Assembly (NCBI RefSeq): GCF_001570585.1
Contig: NZ_BBXF01000005.1
Span: 434,001-498,000, forward strand
DNA: 64,000 nt
Reading direction: 5' to 3'
From: Herbidospora daliensis
GTDB lineage: Bacteria; Actinomycetota; Actinomycetes; Streptosporangiales; Streptosporangiaceae
Position numbers and translations under genes: made by a program. Shown here one piece after another: positions 62,457 through 64,000 of this stretch; within the stretch, counting starts at the first letter, position 1; the number at the start of each line of letters is the position of its first letter. The notes under the pieces were generated by a model. The model was given only the letters and a program-made list of their open reading frames with translations, made no database searches and was not told where the DNA came from.

Positions 62457-63127
62457 GGAACCGCAGCCGCAGATGGTGGGTCTTATGGGGGCTGATGGCG
62501 CTGTCGGCGGTCGGCTTCGCCGTAGGGTCGGTGCCGCCCTATCTGACCGGGAACGCCGAGAGCGCTCCCCTGCCGCTCAACCCCGACGTGGCGCTGCACT
62601 ACCTGTCCCTGGCGGTGCACGCCCTGCCGGGCGGGCTGGCCCTGGCGCTCGGCCCGCTGCAGTTCGTCACCCGCCTCCGCATCAGCCGGCCCAAGCTGCA
62701 CCGGGTTATCGGCCGGGTGTACATGATCTCGATCGTGGTCGCCTCGATCGCGGCCGCGGTCAACGCGGCGATCACGATCAGCGGCTTCGCCGTCCAGGTC
62801 GCGTTCTACATCCTGGTGGCGGCCTGGTTGTACACCGTGGCCATGGCCTACCGGTGCATCCTCCGCGGCGAGGTGCAGCTGCACCGGATCTGGATGATCC
62901 GCAACTACACGCTGACGTTCGCCGCCGTCACGCTGCGTGTCTACTTCCTGCTCGGCCTCCAGGTCGCCCCCTCGCTGGGGTTCGAGGCGATCTACACCGC
63001 CTCCGTGTGGGCGTCGATTTTGGGCAACGTCCTGGTGGCGGAATATTTCATCGTCCAGCGTCTGCTGGCCCCCTTGGCTCGCCGCGAACAGCGCCGGGAA
63101 GCGCCGACTTTCGCGGCGACGCGCTGA
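62453..63127 (+). CDS. DUF2306 integral membrane protein
   Basis: A 224-residue protein with six to seven helices. Family marks are H-A-L-P-G-G-L-A-L-A-L-G-P-L-Q-F, H-R-V-I-G-R-V-Y and H-R-I-W-M-I-R-N-Y. The conserved histidines suggest metal or heme contact, but the function is not established. It is translationally coupled to the SRPBCC gene. Confidence 0.88.
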   Translation: MRNRSRRWWVLWGLMALSAVGFAVGSVPPYLTGNAESAPLPLNPDVALHYLSLAVHALPGGLALALGPLQFVTRLRISRPKLHRVIGRVYMISIVVASIAAAVNAAITISGFAVQVAFYILVAAWLYTVAMAYRCILRGEVQLHRIWMIRNYTLTFAAVTLRVYFLLGLQVAPSLGFEAIYTASVWASILGNVLVAEYFIVQRLLAPLARREQRREAPTFAATR

Positions 63128-63223
63128 GGTAAACGATCCGCCCTCCCCGCGAGCTTTACCTGCTGACGGGAAGTTTTGGCTGGTCAACGGGGTTCCTTGA
63201 CCTGTGGAGGGAGGGGAGGATCG

Positions 63224-64000
63224 ATGGGAAGATGGAAACGGGCGTCGTACCGCGCCCGCAGAACGGTAGCCACAGGTGTGGTCATGGCATTCATGTGCCT
63301 GGGGCTCAGTTTGCTCTTCTTGATGTACGTCGGCGGCAAGGAAAGCGACAGCGCCCTCCAGCAGGGCCTCTCCGCCTGGAACGACGTCGAACCCCTGATC
63401 CAGCAGGAGCGACTGCCCCCCGTCCTGCCGCATGACTTCAACGAGGCGATCCAGGTCGTGGACCCCCGCGGCAACGTCGCCGCGGCCAGCAGCCAGCTGA
63501 CCGGCGCGCCGCCGATGGCGACCTTCCACCCCACCCACGGCAAACTGAGCACCACCAAGATCCTCTGCCCGCCGGCCGGACTGGCGGGCTGCAGCACCGT
63601 CGCGTCGATCAACGTCGACCAGCCCGACGGCCTCTGGTCCCTGTACGTGGCGACCCCCACGGTCCCCTGGTACGGCAGCACCACCGCCGTGTTGCTGGCG
63701 ATCGGCACGTCCCTGCTGATGACGGCTGCCGTCACCGCCTGGGTGTTCCGCGACATCTCCAAGGCCGTCGAGCCGGTCTCCGCGATCCAGCGGCAACTCG
63801 CCGACATCACCGCCGCCCACCTCGAACACCGGGTCCCCGTCCCCGACGCGTACAAGACCTACGAAGAGGTGACGGTCCTGGCCAAGACGGTGAACGCCAC
63901 CCTCGACCGCCTGGAAGCGGCCTACGAGCGCCTGCGGCGCTTCACCTCCGACGCCTCCCACGACCTGCGCAGCCCGATCACCGCCATGCGGCTCCACCTG
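63224..64000 (+). CDS. HAMP-domain sensor histidine kinase, 3' end beyond window
   Basis: A partial frame of 259 codons with no stop before the window end. The N terminus has one helix (about 18-38), an extracellular region of about 115 residues, a second helix (about 158-182), a HAMP domain (V-F-R-D-I-S-K-A-V-E-P-V-S-A-I) and the start of HisKA with F-T-S-D-A-S-H-D-L-R-S-P-I-T, where His is the acceptor. GGAGG sequences precede ATG 63224. The kinase catalytic part and any response regulator lie downstream of the window. Confidence 0.88.
   Translation, partial: MGRWKRASYRARRTVATGVVMAFMCLGLSLLFLMYVGGKESDSALQQGLSAWNDVEPLIQQERLPPVLPHDFNEAIQVVDPRGNVAAASSQLTGAPPMATFHPTHGKLSTTKILCPPAGLAGCSTVASINVDQPDGLWSLYVATPTVPWYGSTTAVLLAIGTSLLMTAAVTAWVFRDISKAVEPVSAIQRQLADITAAHLEHRVPVPDAYKTYEEVTVLAKTVNATLDRLEAAYERLRRFTSDASHDLRSPITAMRLHL

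Overview
The window is very GC-rich, with strong GC at third codon positions, frequent GTG starts, many ATGA/GTGA gene overlaps and many apparently leaderless promoters. It carries a geosmin synthase, ECF sigma factors, LAL and TrmB-LuxR regulators, and numerous secreted or lipidated proteins. Together these point to a soil actinomycete; a member of the Streptosporangiales (Nonomuraea, Streptosporangium or Actinomadura type) is my inference. I see no rRNA, tRNA, CRISPR array or intact mobile element. The window starts inside an AraC-type regulator and ends inside a sensor histidine kinase.

Layout, left half. 0-10.4 kb: a secreted nuclease, a decayed subtilase, small secreted and membrane proteins, a DesK/DesR-like two-component pair with a likely operator, a TetR-SGNH hydrolase operon, and a Tat-exported acetamidase/formamidase divergent from a GAF sensor protein. 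10.4-18 kb: a lipoprotein propeller, a bifunctional geosmin synthase, then a compact minus-strand three-gene operon encoding an orphan solute-binding-like protein, a solute-binding/VWA lipoprotein whose frame is broken once, and a membrane-anchored protein, followed by a secreted ricin-type lectin. 18.3-29.1 kb: a coherent catabolic locus. A seven-gene minus-strand operon encodes a binding protein, two permeases, two different ATPases, a succinate-semialdehyde-type dehydrogenase and an iron alcohol dehydrogenase. It diverges from a GntR regulator, which is followed by a DJ-1 family protein and an alpha/beta hydrolase. The transporter layout resembles rhizobial glycerol (GlpSTPQV-type) systems, so uptake of a polyol or alcohol followed by oxidation to aldehyde and acid is the most economical reading.

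Layout, middle and right. 29.2-35.7 kb: a SigE-family sigma factor with a membrane propeller protein, an HTH-DUF3887/CPBP protease pair, a secreted repeat protein and a large LAL regulator. 35.7-44 kb: a methyltransferase, hydrolase, ferritin-like protein, lipoprotein and DUF6348 protein, then a membrane protein with a NarL-type two-component system. 44-49.7 kb: a TrmB-LuxR regulator divergent from a large S8 peptidase, and a MarR/membrane/GNAT operon. 56.4-64 kb: a FAD monooxygenase divergent from TetR, two convergent P450 genes, AraC, SRPBCC and DUF2306 genes, and a partial HAMP histidine kinase.

The most unusual feature is decay. About 49.7-56.4 kb, and also 2.4-2.7 kb and 35.8-37.2 kb, hold fragments of genes whose intact relatives lie elsewhere in the same window: a desulfurase-like enzyme, a FAD monooxygenase, a CPBP protease, a small membrane protein, an S8 peptidase and an LppX-like protein. 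There is also one diverged non-coding duplication of about 600 bp and a transposase remnant. The strongest candidates for an undescribed system are the orphan solute-binding/VWA operon beside the geosmin synthase and the DUF3887-CPBP pair.
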